Of a DNA stretch of 64,000 nucleotides, positions 52,756-60,616 are shown one piece after another (within the stretch, counting starts at the first letter, position 1; each line of letters opens with the position of its first letter). The notes under the pieces are model-generated. The model did not search any database and was not told the origin of the DNA. It worked only from the letters and a program-made list of their open reading frames with translations. Made by a program: the position numbers and the translations under genes. Source of the stretch: Pseudomonas sp. Ant30-3 (GTDB lineage: Bacteria > Pseudomonadota > Gammaproteobacteria > Pseudomonadales > Pseudomonadaceae). The DNA is taken from NCBI RefSeq assembly GCF_000690905.1, contig NZ_JMCL01000081.1, positions 44,733 to 108,732 on the forward strand, read 5' to 3'.

Positions 52756-53539
52756 TCGTTTTATCGCCGTGCTCGGCGCCAGTGGCGTCGGCCTCGGCCA
52801 GCGCAAGGGCAGCGAAACCCTGTGGCTGGGCAGCGTCGGCTTCATCGACGAAGGTTTTCATGCCTGGTCGGTGGCGCTGGAAACCCTCGACCACCTGCTC
52901 GCAGAACACACTCGCCCTGGGGCTGAGTTGAGCGTGGTAATTTCCGGGCACTTCGGGCGTTTTTGCCTGGTGCCCTGGAGCGACCAGATCAGCAGCCCGG
53001 CCGAATTGCTCGGTTTCGCCACGCTGTGTTTCGAAGACCTGTATGGCGTACCGACCCAGCCCTGGAACGTTGTGTTGTCGCCGGAGCCTGCCGGTTACGA
53101 CCGCATAGCCACGGCGCTGCCGCAGGAGTTGCTCGAGCGTCTGCGCAACCTCGCCAGCGCGCGCGAAGTGCGGCTGGGTTCGGTGCAACCGTACCTGATG
53201 GCGGCGTTCAATCACTTCGACAAAAGCTTCGACGCTGGTGACTTTCTGTTCGTGGTCGCCGAGCCGGTGCGCAGCGTGCTGCTGGTGGCCCGCGAAGGGC
53301 GCTGGGCCTCGGTGCGCTCGGTCGGCACTGGTGACAGTGACGCCGCATTGAGCGCGCTGATCGGCCGCGAAAGTCAGTTGCAGGCCTCGACCAGCGAGCG
53401 ACCGCTGAACCTTTATCTGCATGCGCCGGCGCGTGTCGACGTGCAACCCGATGTGCCCGGTGTGCAGTTGCGCACCCTCGAAGAAGACCGGACCCACGTA
53501 CGCGATTACCTGTACGTGATGTCCCGGGCGGTGGCCTGA
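52736..53539 (+). CDS. PilM/GspL-cytoplasmic-domain-like protein
   Basis: A 267-residue protein that starts with GTG at 52736, inside the end of gspE, with GAGGAG at the right spacing. Its pattern, GAELSVVISGHFGRFCLVPWS then a helix and the YGVPTQPWNVVLS strand, resembles the actin-like cytoplasmic part of GspL/MshI/PilM. It has no membrane segment, so together with the next gene it looks like a split GspL. Assignment rests on pattern and gene order, not on a firm domain hit. Confidence 0.65.
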   Translation: MSLLSRDRFIAVLGASGVGLGQRKGSETLWLGSVGFIDEGFHAWSVALETLDHLLAEHTRPGAELSVVISGHFGRFCLVPWSDQISSPAELLGFATLCFEDLYGVPTQPWNVVLSPEPAGYDRIATALPQELLERLRNLASAREVRLGSVQPYLMAAFNHFDKSFDAGDFLFVVAEPVRSVLLVAREGRWASVRSVGTGDSDAALSALIGRESQLQASTSERPLNLYLHAPARVDVQPDVPGVQLRTLEEDRTHVRDYLYVMSRAVA

Positions 53540-53540
53540 C

Positions 53541-54086
53541 ATGCGCCCGCTGATGCTCGATTTTCAGCCACGTCGCCGCTCCGGTCCTTTGGGCTGGAGC
53601 CTGCTCACCGTCGGCGCCGTATTAACGGTGGGTTGCCTGTTCGTCCAGCACCACCTCAGTGAGCAGGCGGCGCAACAGCAAGGCCACTTGCAAACCGCGC
53701 AGCGTGTGCTGACCGGCGACAGTGGCAGCAAGACCAGCCTGACCCCGGCCGAAACCCGCGAACAGGCGCAAAACCTCGCGGAAATGCGCAAGGTCTCGCA
53801 ACAGCTGCGGCGGCCATGGGAGCACCTGTTCGCCATGCTCGAAAGCATGCCACGGGACAACATCGCGCTGCTGGCACTGACCCCGGATGCGCGCAAAGGT
53901 CAGGTGCGGATCAGCGCCGAGGCGAAAGACCTGGAAGCGATGCTCGGCTTCCACCGCAACCTCGAAGCCAGCGACGAGCTCTCCGATGTGTCGTTGCTGA
54001 GCCACGAAATTGTCGCCAACGTGGCGGAACGTCCGGTGCAATTCAACCTGTCGGCTACCTGGGAGATTGGCGATGCGAATCCCTAA
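53541..54086 (+). CDS. PilN/GspL-periplasmic-like bitopic membrane protein
   Basis: A 181-residue protein with a short cytoplasmic start (MRPLMLDFQPRRRSGP), one transmembrane helix at about 17-36, a coiled coil, and a ferredoxin-like periplasmic end that includes QVRISAEAKDLEAMLGF. The first residues and topology fit PilN/MshI-type platform proteins. It starts directly after the preceding stop and overlaps the next gene by 14 bp. Confidence 0.72.
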   Translation: MRPLMLDFQPRRRSGPLGWSLLTVGAVLTVGCLFVQHHLSEQAAQQQGHLQTAQRVLTGDSGSKTSLTPAETREQAQNLAEMRKVSQQLRRPWEHLFAMLESMPRDNIALLALTPDARKGQVRISAEAKDLEAMLGFHRNLEASDELSDVSLLSHEIVANVAERPVQFNLSATWEIGDANP

Positions 54087-54621
54087 ATTGATCGTCCACG
54101 AATATTTGCAAGGGCTCGGCGCGCCGGGGCTGGCAGGGCTGGCGATGGTGCTGGTGGCGCTGGTGTATGGCCTGGCGGGCCTGATGCCGGACTGGCAATC
54201 GCTGCAACAGCTCAGCCAGCAGACCCGCGAAGCCGGCGAGTACCTGGCCCGCGTCGAGAACGGCAGCGTCGCCGCACCAGTGGTGCCGCAGCGCCAGCTC
54301 GATGACTTCCGCAGCAAGCTGCCATCACAACCGCAGGCCACGGTCGCCATCGACAAAATCTACGCGTTGGCCGCGCAGGAACACATCACCCTGGCCCGTG
54401 GTGAATACGCCTTGGGTATCGATCCGAAAACTCACCTGGCGCGTTATCAAATTCTGCTGCCCGTGCGCGGCAGCTACCCGCAACTGCGGCGCTTTCTGCA
54501 TGCCTTGCTGTTGCAACTGCCGGCCGTGGTGGTGGAAGACGTCGAGTTCCAGCGCAAGAAGATCGCCGACACCGACCTGACCGGCCGGATCCGCATGACC
54601 CTTTACTTGTCGAGGTCATGA
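54073..54621 (+). CDS. PilO/GspM-like bitopic membrane protein
   Basis: A 182-residue protein with a transmembrane helix at about 17-40, a coiled-coil segment and a ferredoxin-like periplasmic domain ending VEDVEFQRKKIADTDLTG. Gene order (PilM-, PilN-, then PilO-like) supports the call. The start ATG at 54073 lies within the previous gene. Confidence 0.72.
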   Translation: MRIPKLIVHEYLQGLGAPGLAGLAMVLVALVYGLAGLMPDWQSLQQLSQQTREAGEYLARVENGSVAAPVVPQRQLDDFRSKLPSQPQATVAIDKIYALAAQEHITLARGEYALGIDPKTHLARYQILLPVRGSYPQLRRFLHALLLQLPAVVVEDVEFQRKKIADTDLTGRIRMTLYLSRS

Positions 54622-55136
54622 TGAATACCAAACGCGTAGCGGGATGGCTCGGGTTCTTCGTCGTCGCGGCGGCGCTGGCCTGGTTGCCTGAATACCTGAT
54701 GCCCACGGACAACAGCGATGTGGTCGCCGTGGTGGCCCGCCCGGCCAAAGGCACAAACGTCGGCACGCTGCCGGCGGCTTCTACGAGCAAGAAAACCGCC
54801 GTAGTCAAGGACCTCAGCCCGGCCGGTGACCTTTTCGCCGCGCGCAGCTGGAAAGCCGCACCGAAGATCGCCACCGTCATTGAACAACCCATCAGCGTCG
54901 CCCCGGTCGTGCAAGTCCCCACTGCACCGCCGATGCCGTTCCAGTTTGTTGGCCGCATGGATGACCGTTCCGACTTGCAGGTTTTTCTGCAGAACGGCGA
55001 GAAAATATACGTCGTACGCAAAGGGGATGTGATCGACGAAACGTGGCGGATCGAGGGTATTTCCGATGTGGAATTGAGCCTGGTCTACCTGCCTCTGCAT
55101 TTATCCCAGACGTTGTCTGTGGGGAGCGCGCAATGA
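54621..55136 (+). CDS. GspC/PilP-like inner-membrane clamp protein
   Basis: A 171-residue protein with an N-terminal membrane helix (about 8-26), a Pro/Ala-rich linker, then a small beta domain with PPMPFQFVGRMDD, VFLQNGEKIYVVRKGDVI and WRIEGISDVEL. The last part resembles the HR domain of GspC and of PilP, which touches the secretin N0 domain. The next gene is the secretin, overlapping by 4 bp. I use the second of two tandem ATGs because GAGG is better spaced for it. Confidence 0.72.
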   Translation: MNTKRVAGWLGFFVVAAALAWLPEYLMPTDNSDVVAVVARPAKGTNVGTLPAASTSKKTAVVKDLSPAGDLFAARSWKAAPKIATVIEQPISVAPVVQVPTAPPMPFQFVGRMDDRSDLQVFLQNGEKIYVVRKGDVIDETWRIEGISDVELSLVYLPLHLSQTLSVGSAQ

Positions 55137-56965
55137 ACAGATCCCGTTTATTGACCAGTTTGTGCCTGTGCACCGCGCTGGCCGCGTGCAGTTCGGCCCA
55201 GGTCGCCAACAAGGAAGCGTCCGACCTGATCGAACAGGGCCAGTACGAAGCCGGCCTGGCGCGGATCGAAGATGGCCTGCGTGAAAATCCTCGTGACACG
55301 GAACTGCATCTGGCCTTGAACAGTGGCCGTGCGAAAGCGATCACTGCGCTGCTGACTGAAGCCGATGCCGACCGTGCGCACCGTGATTTTCCCCAGGCGC
55401 GCATGGGTTACAGCCGGGTGCTGACCATCGAACCGAACAACCGTCGTGCGCAGGACGCGTTGCGCCAGCTCGACTACCTGCGCAGCATGGATGAAAAACT
55501 CGAACTGGCCCGGGGCGACCTGCGTCGCGGCGACATTTACGGCGCCGATCGCCAGGTCAAACAGATCCTCGAACTGGACCCGAAAAACGACGGCGCGCTG
55601 GAACTGCAAGGCAATATTCGCCTGGTGCAGAGCCGCAACGTCATCCCGTATCCGCAACTGCGCACACGGCTGGATCGGCCGGTGACCCTGGAGTTTCGCG
55701 ACGCCAACCTGAAGACCATTTTCGAAGTGCTGTCGCAGGTCGCCGGGTTGAATTTCATCTTCGACAAAGACCTGCGCCCGGATATGAAAGCCACCATCTT
55801 CGTGCGTGACGTGCGCATCGAAGACGCAGTGGAACTGCTGCTGCAACAGAACCAGCTGCATCAGAAAGTGGTGAACGAAAACACTTTGCTGATCTACCCG
55901 GACTCGCCGCAGAAGCTCAAGGACTATCAAGAGCTGGTGATGCGCACCTTTTACCTGACCAGCATCGACGCCAACACCGCGCTGAACATGATCAAAACCA
56001 TGCTCAAGACCCGCGACGTGTTCGTTGATGAACGCCTCAACACCCTGACCATGCGCGACAGCGAAGACGCGATTCGCATGGCGGAAAAACTCCTCCAGTC
56101 GCAGGACCAGTCCAACCCCGAAGTGGTGCTGGAAGTGGAGGTGATGGAAGTCGCCACCCAGCGGATTCTCGACCTCGGCCTGCAGTGGCCGAACACCTTC
56201 GGCGTGGTCAACAGCGATGGCTCGGCGGTGACGTTGCTCGATCAGCTCAAAGGCATCAACTCTAGCCGGATCAGCATTTCGCCGTCGCCACAGGCCAAGA
56301 TCAACGCGCAGGACAACGACATCAACACCCTCGCCAGTCCGGTGATTCGCGTCAGCAACCGTGAACAGGCGCGCATCCACATTGGTCAGCGCGTACCGAT
56401 CATCAGCGCCACCTCGGTGCCTTCCACCCAAGGGCCGGTGATCACCGAAAGCGTGACTTACCTGGACGTCGGTCTGAAGCTGGAAGTGCAGCCGACCGTG
56501 CACCTCAACGGTGAAGTCGCGATCAAGATCGCGCTCGAAGTGAGTAACGCAACGCCGCTTGAGCCGACCCGGCAGGGCACCATTCCCGTGCAGGTCGACA
56601 CCCGTAATGCGCAGACCACCTTGCGTCTGCATGACGGCGAAACGCAGATCCTTGCCGGGCTGATGCGCAACGATCACGGCGCCACCGGCAACAAGATTCC
56701 AGGCCTTGGCGACATCCCCGGGCTGGGCCGTTTGTTCGGCAGCAACAAGGACACCGTTGGCAAATCCGAGCTGGTGCTGTCGATCACGCCGCGCATCGTG
56801 CGCAACCTGCCGTACCAGAGCCCGTCGGACATGGAATTTCCCACCGGCACCGAAACCAGTCTGCACATCCAGGCACCGGACCGGCGCATGCAGACCTCGA
56901 CTCAGCCTGCGGGCCTCGACCATCCGGTTGCGGTCAATTCCCCAGTCGTTGTCGGGAAGCCTTGA
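55133..56965 (+). CDS. gspD: Secretin GspD with N-terminal TPR-like region
   Basis: A 610-residue outer-membrane protein. The lipobox LAAC at residues 16-19 makes it a lipoprotein secretin that may not need a pilotin. Residues 30-180 look like TPR repeats. N-domains follow (VTLEFRDANLKTIFEVLSQ), then the secretin core with VPIISATSVPSTQG and the signature VPGLGDIP-type KIPGLGDIPGLGRLFGSN. The TPR front is seen in MshL- and PilQ-like secretins rather than in classical XcpQ. It forms the exit pore of this machine. Confidence 0.92.
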   Translation: MNRSRLLTSLCLCTALAACSSAQVANKEASDLIEQGQYEAGLARIEDGLRENPRDTELHLALNSGRAKAITALLTEADADRAHRDFPQARMGYSRVLTIEPNNRRAQDALRQLDYLRSMDEKLELARGDLRRGDIYGADRQVKQILELDPKNDGALELQGNIRLVQSRNVIPYPQLRTRLDRPVTLEFRDANLKTIFEVLSQVAGLNFIFDKDLRPDMKATIFVRDVRIEDAVELLLQQNQLHQKVVNENTLLIYPDSPQKLKDYQELVMRTFYLTSIDANTALNMIKTMLKTRDVFVDERLNTLTMRDSEDAIRMAEKLLQSQDQSNPEVVLEVEVMEVATQRILDLGLQWPNTFGVVNSDGSAVTLLDQLKGINSSRISISPSPQAKINAQDNDINTLASPVIRVSNREQARIHIGQRVPIISATSVPSTQGPVITESVTYLDVGLKLEVQPTVHLNGEVAIKIALEVSNATPLEPTRQGTIPVQVDTRNAQTTLRLHDGETQILAGLMRNDHGATGNKIPGLGDIPGLGRLFGSNKDTVGKSELVLSITPRIVRNLPYQSPSDMEFPTGTETSLHIQAPDRRMQTSTQPAGLDHPVAVNSPVVVGKP

Positions 56966-56967
56966 TC

Positions 56968-57441
56968 ATGAACGCCTCGCAGCGCGGTTTTACCTTGATC
57001 GAAGTCGTGGTGACGCTGGCCCTGATCGGCCTGCTGGCCGGCATGGCCGCGCCGCTGACCGAGACCGTGGTGCGCCGGGGCAAAGAGCAGCAATTGCGCA
57101 CCGCGCTGTACCAGATTCGCGACGCCATCGACGCCTACAAACGTGCGTTCGACGCCGGGTACATTGAGAAGTCGCTGAACAGCAGCGGTTACCCGCCGAA
57201 CCTGCAAGTGCTGGTCGAAGGCGTGCGCGATGTGCGCAGTGCCAAAGGTGCCAAGTTCTATTTCCTGCGCCGCGTGCCGCGCGATCCGCTGGCACCGGTC
57301 AAGCGTGATGACGAAGGCGGCTGGGGCGTGCGCTCTTATGACAGCACGGCGCTGAACCCGCGCGAGGGCGAGGACGTGTTTGACGTTTACTCGCAATCGG
57401 GTGGCAAGGGGCTCAACGGCATCGCGTATCGGGAGTGGTGA
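56968..57441 (+). CDS. Pseudopilin, GspG/GspH-like
   Basis: A 157-residue pseudopilin with prepilin site RG|FTLIEVVVTLALIGL (E at +5). The body contains RTALYQIRDAIDAYKRAFDAGYI and FLRRVPRDPLAP, the RxPxDP core of GspG-like proteins. It would be processed by a prepilin peptidase from elsewhere. I use ATG 56968; an upstream TTG is in frame. Confidence 0.88.
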   Translation: MNASQRGFTLIEVVVTLALIGLLAGMAAPLTETVVRRGKEQQLRTALYQIRDAIDAYKRAFDAGYIEKSLNSSGYPPNLQVLVEGVRDVRSAKGAKFYFLRRVPRDPLAPVKRDDEGGWGVRSYDSTALNPREGEDVFDVYSQSGGKGLNGIAYREW

Positions 57442-57443
57442 TC

Positions 57444-57818
57444 ATGACTCGGCAAAAGGGTTTTACCTTGCTCGAACTGATGGTGGTCATGGCAATCATC
57501 GCCACCCTGATGACCATCGCCTTGCCGCGTTATTTCAACAGCCTCGAAGCATCGAAAGAGACCACGCTGCGCCAGAGCCTGTCCGCCATGCGCGAGGCGC
57601 TCGATCACTATTACGGCGACACCGGGCGCTACCCCGATTCCATCGAGCAACTGGTGGAGCAGCGCTACCTGCGCAACCCGCCAACCGACCCGATTGCCGA
57701 GCGCAAGGACCTTTGGGTGCTGGTCGCGCCGCCGGACGGCGTGGCGGGCGGCGTGGCCGATATCAAAAGCGGTGCCACCGGGAGGGCGCGCGATGGCAGC
57801 CTTTATTCCGAGTGGTAA
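57444..57818 (+). CDS. Pseudopilin, GspG-like
   Basis: A 124-residue pseudopilin. The peptidase site is KG|FTLLELMVVMAII (E at +5). The compact body has REALDHYYGDTGRYPDS and YLRNPPTDPIAERKDLWVL. GGAGTGGTGATC precedes the ATG at 57444. It overlaps the next gene by 26 bp. Confidence 0.88.
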   Translation: MTRQKGFTLLELMVVMAIIATLMTIALPRYFNSLEASKETTLRQSLSAMREALDHYYGDTGRYPDSIEQLVEQRYLRNPPTDPIAERKDLWVLVAPPDGVAGGVADIKSGATGRARDGSLYSEW

Positions 57819-58329
57819 GCCGGCTGGCGAGGAGGGTTTCACCTACCTCGGCGTGCTGTTCCTGATCGTGCTGATGGGCATGGGCCTGGCGAGTGCCGGC
57901 CAATTGTGGTCGACCGCCTCCAAGCGCGATCGCGAGCGCCAGTTGCTCTGGGTCGGCACCCAATACGCGCAGGCCTTGCGCAGCTATTACCGCAGTTCGC
58001 CAGGTCTGGCGCAGTACCCCAGAGAGCTGGCGGACCTTTTGCAGGACGAGCGTTTCCCCAATGCCAGGCCTCACATTCGGCAGTTGTACCCGGACCCGGC
58101 CGGCGGCGGTGAATGGACCTTGATGCGTGGGTTTGACGGGCGCATCACCGGCCTCAACAGCCCGTCCACGGACAAGCCGATGAAGCAGGCGGACTTCCCC
58201 GCGCAATGGTCGGATTTTACCGGAATGGCCAGCTACGCGGACTGGCAGTTCGTTGCCGAGAAAGCTTTCCTCGAAGGCGCGCCCGGGCCGAAAGCCCAGC
58301 CTGGTGCAGCGCCGGGAGTGCAGCCATGA
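57793..58329 (+). CDS. Atypical pseudopilin lacking Glu+5 (GspK-like position)
   Basis: A 178-residue protein with EEG|FTYLGVLFLIVLMGMGLA: a prepilin-like cleavage site and hydrophobic helix, but Gly instead of Glu at +5. Loss of Glu+5 is known for GspK tip pseudopilins. The body (ASKRDRERQLLWVGTQYAQALRSYY) continues the usual helix. It overlaps the preceding gene, and its stop overlaps csgE (ATGA). Confidence 0.8.
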   Translation: MAAFIPSGKPAGEEGFTYLGVLFLIVLMGMGLASAGQLWSTASKRDRERQLLWVGTQYAQALRSYYRSSPGLAQYPRELADLLQDERFPNARPHIRQLYPDPAGGGEWTLMRGFDGRITGLNSPSTDKPMKQADFPAQWSDFTGMASYADWQFVAEKAFLEGAPGPKAQPGAAPGVQP

Positions 58330-58715
58330 ACAGATTCTGTATGGCCTTGATCCTGATCTTAAGCGCTTCGTCTGCCTCGGCCGCCGAAGAGGACGAACTG
58401 CTGGGTTTCGTCGTCGATGACACGATTTCGCACATTGGCCACGAGTTTTATTACGCGTTCACCGAACGCCTGCGCGCCACCAGCCCGATGGATTTCAACC
58501 TGGTGGTACGCGAACGACCTTCGGCGCGCTGGGGCAGCCTGGTGACCGTGGAATATCAACAGCGATTGGTTTACCGGCGCTTTCTGCCGCCCAACACCGT
58601 CGAGCTGAAGGAGGAGGCGTCCGACGCTGCCGACTGGGTTCGCGGACAGATAGTTCAGCGCAAGCTGGAAGCCTTGTTGCAGGACACCACGGACCTTGAG
58701 AGGGACGAATTATGA
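58326..58715 (+). CDS. csgE: Curli assembly factor CsgE
   Basis: A 129-residue periplasmic protein. The signal peptide ends in SASA. The mature part carries GFVVDDTISHIGHEFYYAF, VRERPSARWGSLVTVEY and FLPPNTVELKEEA, all typical CsgE. In E. coli CsgE caps the CsgG pore and selects substrate. It is translationally coupled to a pseudopilin upstream and to csgF downstream. No csgA, csgB, csgC or csgD is in the window. Confidence 0.92.
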   Translation: MNRFCMALILILSASSASAAEEDELLGFVVDDTISHIGHEFYYAFTERLRATSPMDFNLVVRERPSARWGSLVTVEYQQRLVYRRFLPPNTVELKEEASDAADWVRGQIVQRKLEALLQDTTDLERDEL

Positions 58716-59131
58716 AAACCAAAACGCTCTCGCAGTGCACCGGCTTATGGATGCTTGGCCTTGTCAGCGGCGGCCTGGTCCAGGCCTCGGAGCTGGTTTA
58801 CACGCCGATCAATCCGTCGTTTGGCGGCAACCCGTTGAACGGCACCTGGCTGCTCAATAACGCGCAATCGCAGAACGACTACGACGACCCCGATCTGAAA
58901 AGCCGCTCATCGCTGGCCGGCACCTCAGCGCTGGAGCGCTTCAGCAATCAGTTGGAATCGCGCTTGCTCGGGCAGTTGCTGGACAACATCTCCACCGGCA
59001 ACACCGGCAGCTTGTCCACCGATGCTTTTATCGTCGATGTGCTCGACGACTCGGGCGCGCTGACGATTGTGGTGACCGATCGGGTGACGGGTGAAATTTC
59101 TGAAATCCAGGTGAATGGACTGGCCCCTTGA
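58712..59131 (+). CDS. csgF: Curli assembly factor CsgF
   Basis: A 139-residue protein. The signal peptide ends near QASE. The CsgF mark LVYTPINPSFGGNPLNGTWLL begins the mature protein; in E. coli this segment inserts into the CsgG pore. The C-terminal half, DAFIVDVLDDSGALTIVVTD, fits the family. ATGA overlap with csgE. Confidence 0.93.
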   Translation: MKTKTLSQCTGLWMLGLVSGGLVQASELVYTPINPSFGGNPLNGTWLLNNAQSQNDYDDPDLKSRSSLAGTSALERFSNQLESRLLGQLLDNISTGNTGSLSTDAFIVDVLDDSGALTIVVTDRVTGEISEIQVNGLAP

Positions 59132-59162
59132 AGGGGACTCGGGTCGACGGGGAGTGACGGAC

Positions 59163-60029
59163 ATGAAAAAAATAATACTGGTTGGGCTGATGCTGGCGGC
59201 GTTGCAGGGTTGCAGTTTGCGTGAGCCGATGGGTGCCGAGCAGGACACCGAATCACCGACGCTGACACCACGGGCGTCGACCTATTACGATCTGCTCAAC
59301 ATGCCACGGCCCAAGGGGCGCCTGATGGCGGTGGTCTATGGTTTTCGCGATCAGACCGGGCAATACAAACCGACCCCGGCCAGTTCGTTTTCCACCAGCG
59401 TGACCCAGGGCGCGGCGAGCATGCTGATGGATGCGTTGCAGGCGAGCGGCTGGTTTGTGGTGCTGGAACGTGAGGGGCTGCAGAATCTGCTGACCGAGCG
59501 CAAGATCATTCGCGCGTCGCAGAAAAAGGCCAATACGCCGGTGAATATTCAGGGTGAGTTGCCGCCGTTGCAGGCGGCGAATCTGATGCTCGAGGGTGGA
59601 ATCATTGCGTATGACACCAACGTGCGCAGTGGCGGGGAGGGCGCGCGGTATCTGGGGATTGATATTTCCCGGGAGTATCGGGTGGATCAGGTTTCGGTGA
59701 ACCTCCGTGCGGTAGATGTGCGCAGTGGGCAGGTGTTGGCGAACGTGATGACCAGCAAGACGATTTATTCGGTCGGGCGCAGTGCCGGGGTGTTCAAGTT
59801 TATCGAGTTCAAGAAGTTGCTCGAGGCTGAAGTCGGCTACACCACTAACGAGCCGGCGCAGTTGTGTGTGCTGTCGGCGATCGAGTCGGCGGTGGGGCAT
59901 TTGCTGACGCAGGGGATCGAGCGCAAGTTGTGGGCGGTGGCGGGGGATAACGCGGCTGCGGTGCAGAATGAGACGCTGGATCGGTATCTGGCGCAGAGCA
60001 AGATTGTGCCTGAGGAAGAGAATGAGTGA
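59163..60029 (+). CDS. csgG: Curli secretion channel CsgG
   Basis: A 288-residue outer-membrane lipoprotein. The lipobox LQGC has Cys at 17. CsgG marks are KGRLMAVVYGFRDQTGQYKP near the start, ASGWFVVLEREGLQNLLTERK and YLGIDISREYRVDQVSVNLR, which includes the beta-barrel segment. It forms a nonameric pore in curli systems. GGGGAG precedes the ATG at 59163. It is the last gene of the secretion operon, followed by a terminator. Confidence 0.93.
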   Translation: MKKIILVGLMLAALQGCSLREPMGAEQDTESPTLTPRASTYYDLLNMPRPKGRLMAVVYGFRDQTGQYKPTPASSFSTSVTQGAASMLMDALQASGWFVVLEREGLQNLLTERKIIRASQKKANTPVNIQGELPPLQAANLMLEGGIIAYDTNVRSGGEGARYLGIDISREYRVDQVSVNLRAVDVRSGQVLANVMTSKTIYSVGRSAGVFKFIEFKKLLEAEVGYTTNEPAQLCVLSAIESAVGHLLTQGIERKLWAVAGDNAAAVQNETLDRYLAQSKIVPEEENE

Positions 60030-60156
60030 TTCCCCGGCCCTGCAGGCGTCGCTCAACCCGCTGTGGGTGAGAGCGGTCATCTGCAAGCTCCTCCGAAAAA
60101 AACAGCACGTACATCCAATTTCCCAACCCCCCGCCCCGGGCACTATCAAACCATTC

Positions 60157-60184
60157 CCGGCGCACCCACGCCGGCGGTTTTTTT
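60157..60184 (+). terminator. Rho-independent terminator after csgG
   Basis: CCGGCG (60157-60162), loop CACCCA, CGCCGG (60169-60174), then CGG and a T-run to 60184. It closes the secretion-csgEFG operon just before the DoxX gene. Confidence 0.75.
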
Positions 60185-60199
60185 CTGTGCGGGCGGGCC

Positions 60200-60616
60200 A
60201 TGAACACATCGCAATGGGATGAACGCGCTCCCGACCTCGGCTTGCTTTTCCTGCGCGTCAGCGGTGGGCTTTTTCTGCTGTGGGTTCACGGTCTGCCCAA
60301 GCTGCTTAACTACAGCGCCGAACTGCAGCTCATCGAAGATCCCTTCAACCTCGGCGCCCACGTCACGTTGATGCTGGCGATATTCGCCGAGGTGTTCTGC
60401 CCGTTGCTGATCATCGCAGGGGCGCTGGTACGTCTGGCCTGTCTGCCGATTTTGTCCGTGCTGTTGATCGCGATGTTGGTAGTGCACCCGCAGTGGACCC
60501 TCGCCGAAGGGCAGTTCGGTTGGTTACTGTTGATCGTTTTCACCAGCGTTTTTATCGCCGGGCCGGGAAGGCTGGCGCTCAATGTGCGTTTCGCCGGAGC
60601 TTTACGTTATGCCTGA
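60200..60616 (+). CDS. DoxX family membrane protein
   Basis: A 138-residue protein with four hydrophobic helices. The DoxX pattern LLFLRVSGGLFLLWVHGLPKL opens it, and FAEVFCPLLIIAGALVRLA follows. The family is named after a thiosulfate:quinone oxidoreductase subunit, but most members are of unknown role. It begins a four-gene run in which genes overlap or nearly touch. Confidence 0.85.
   Translation: MNTSQWDERAPDLGLLFLRVSGGLFLLWVHGLPKLLNYSAELQLIEDPFNLGAHVTLMLAIFAEVFCPLLIIAGALVRLACLPILSVLLIAMLVVHPQWTLAEGQFGWLLLIVFTSVFIAGPGRLALNVRFAGALRYA

Noticed and set aside
55148..56923. A 591-codon open frame antisense to the secretin gene
   Set aside because: It mirrors the codon bias of gspD, has a His/Val/Gln-rich shadow composition, and no start signal. 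The plus-strand secretin is unmistakable.
58326..60029. Reading this region as a normal curli operon
   Set aside because: csgA, csgB, csgC and csgD are absent, and the genes are co-transcribed with the secretion machine; kept instead as a finding.
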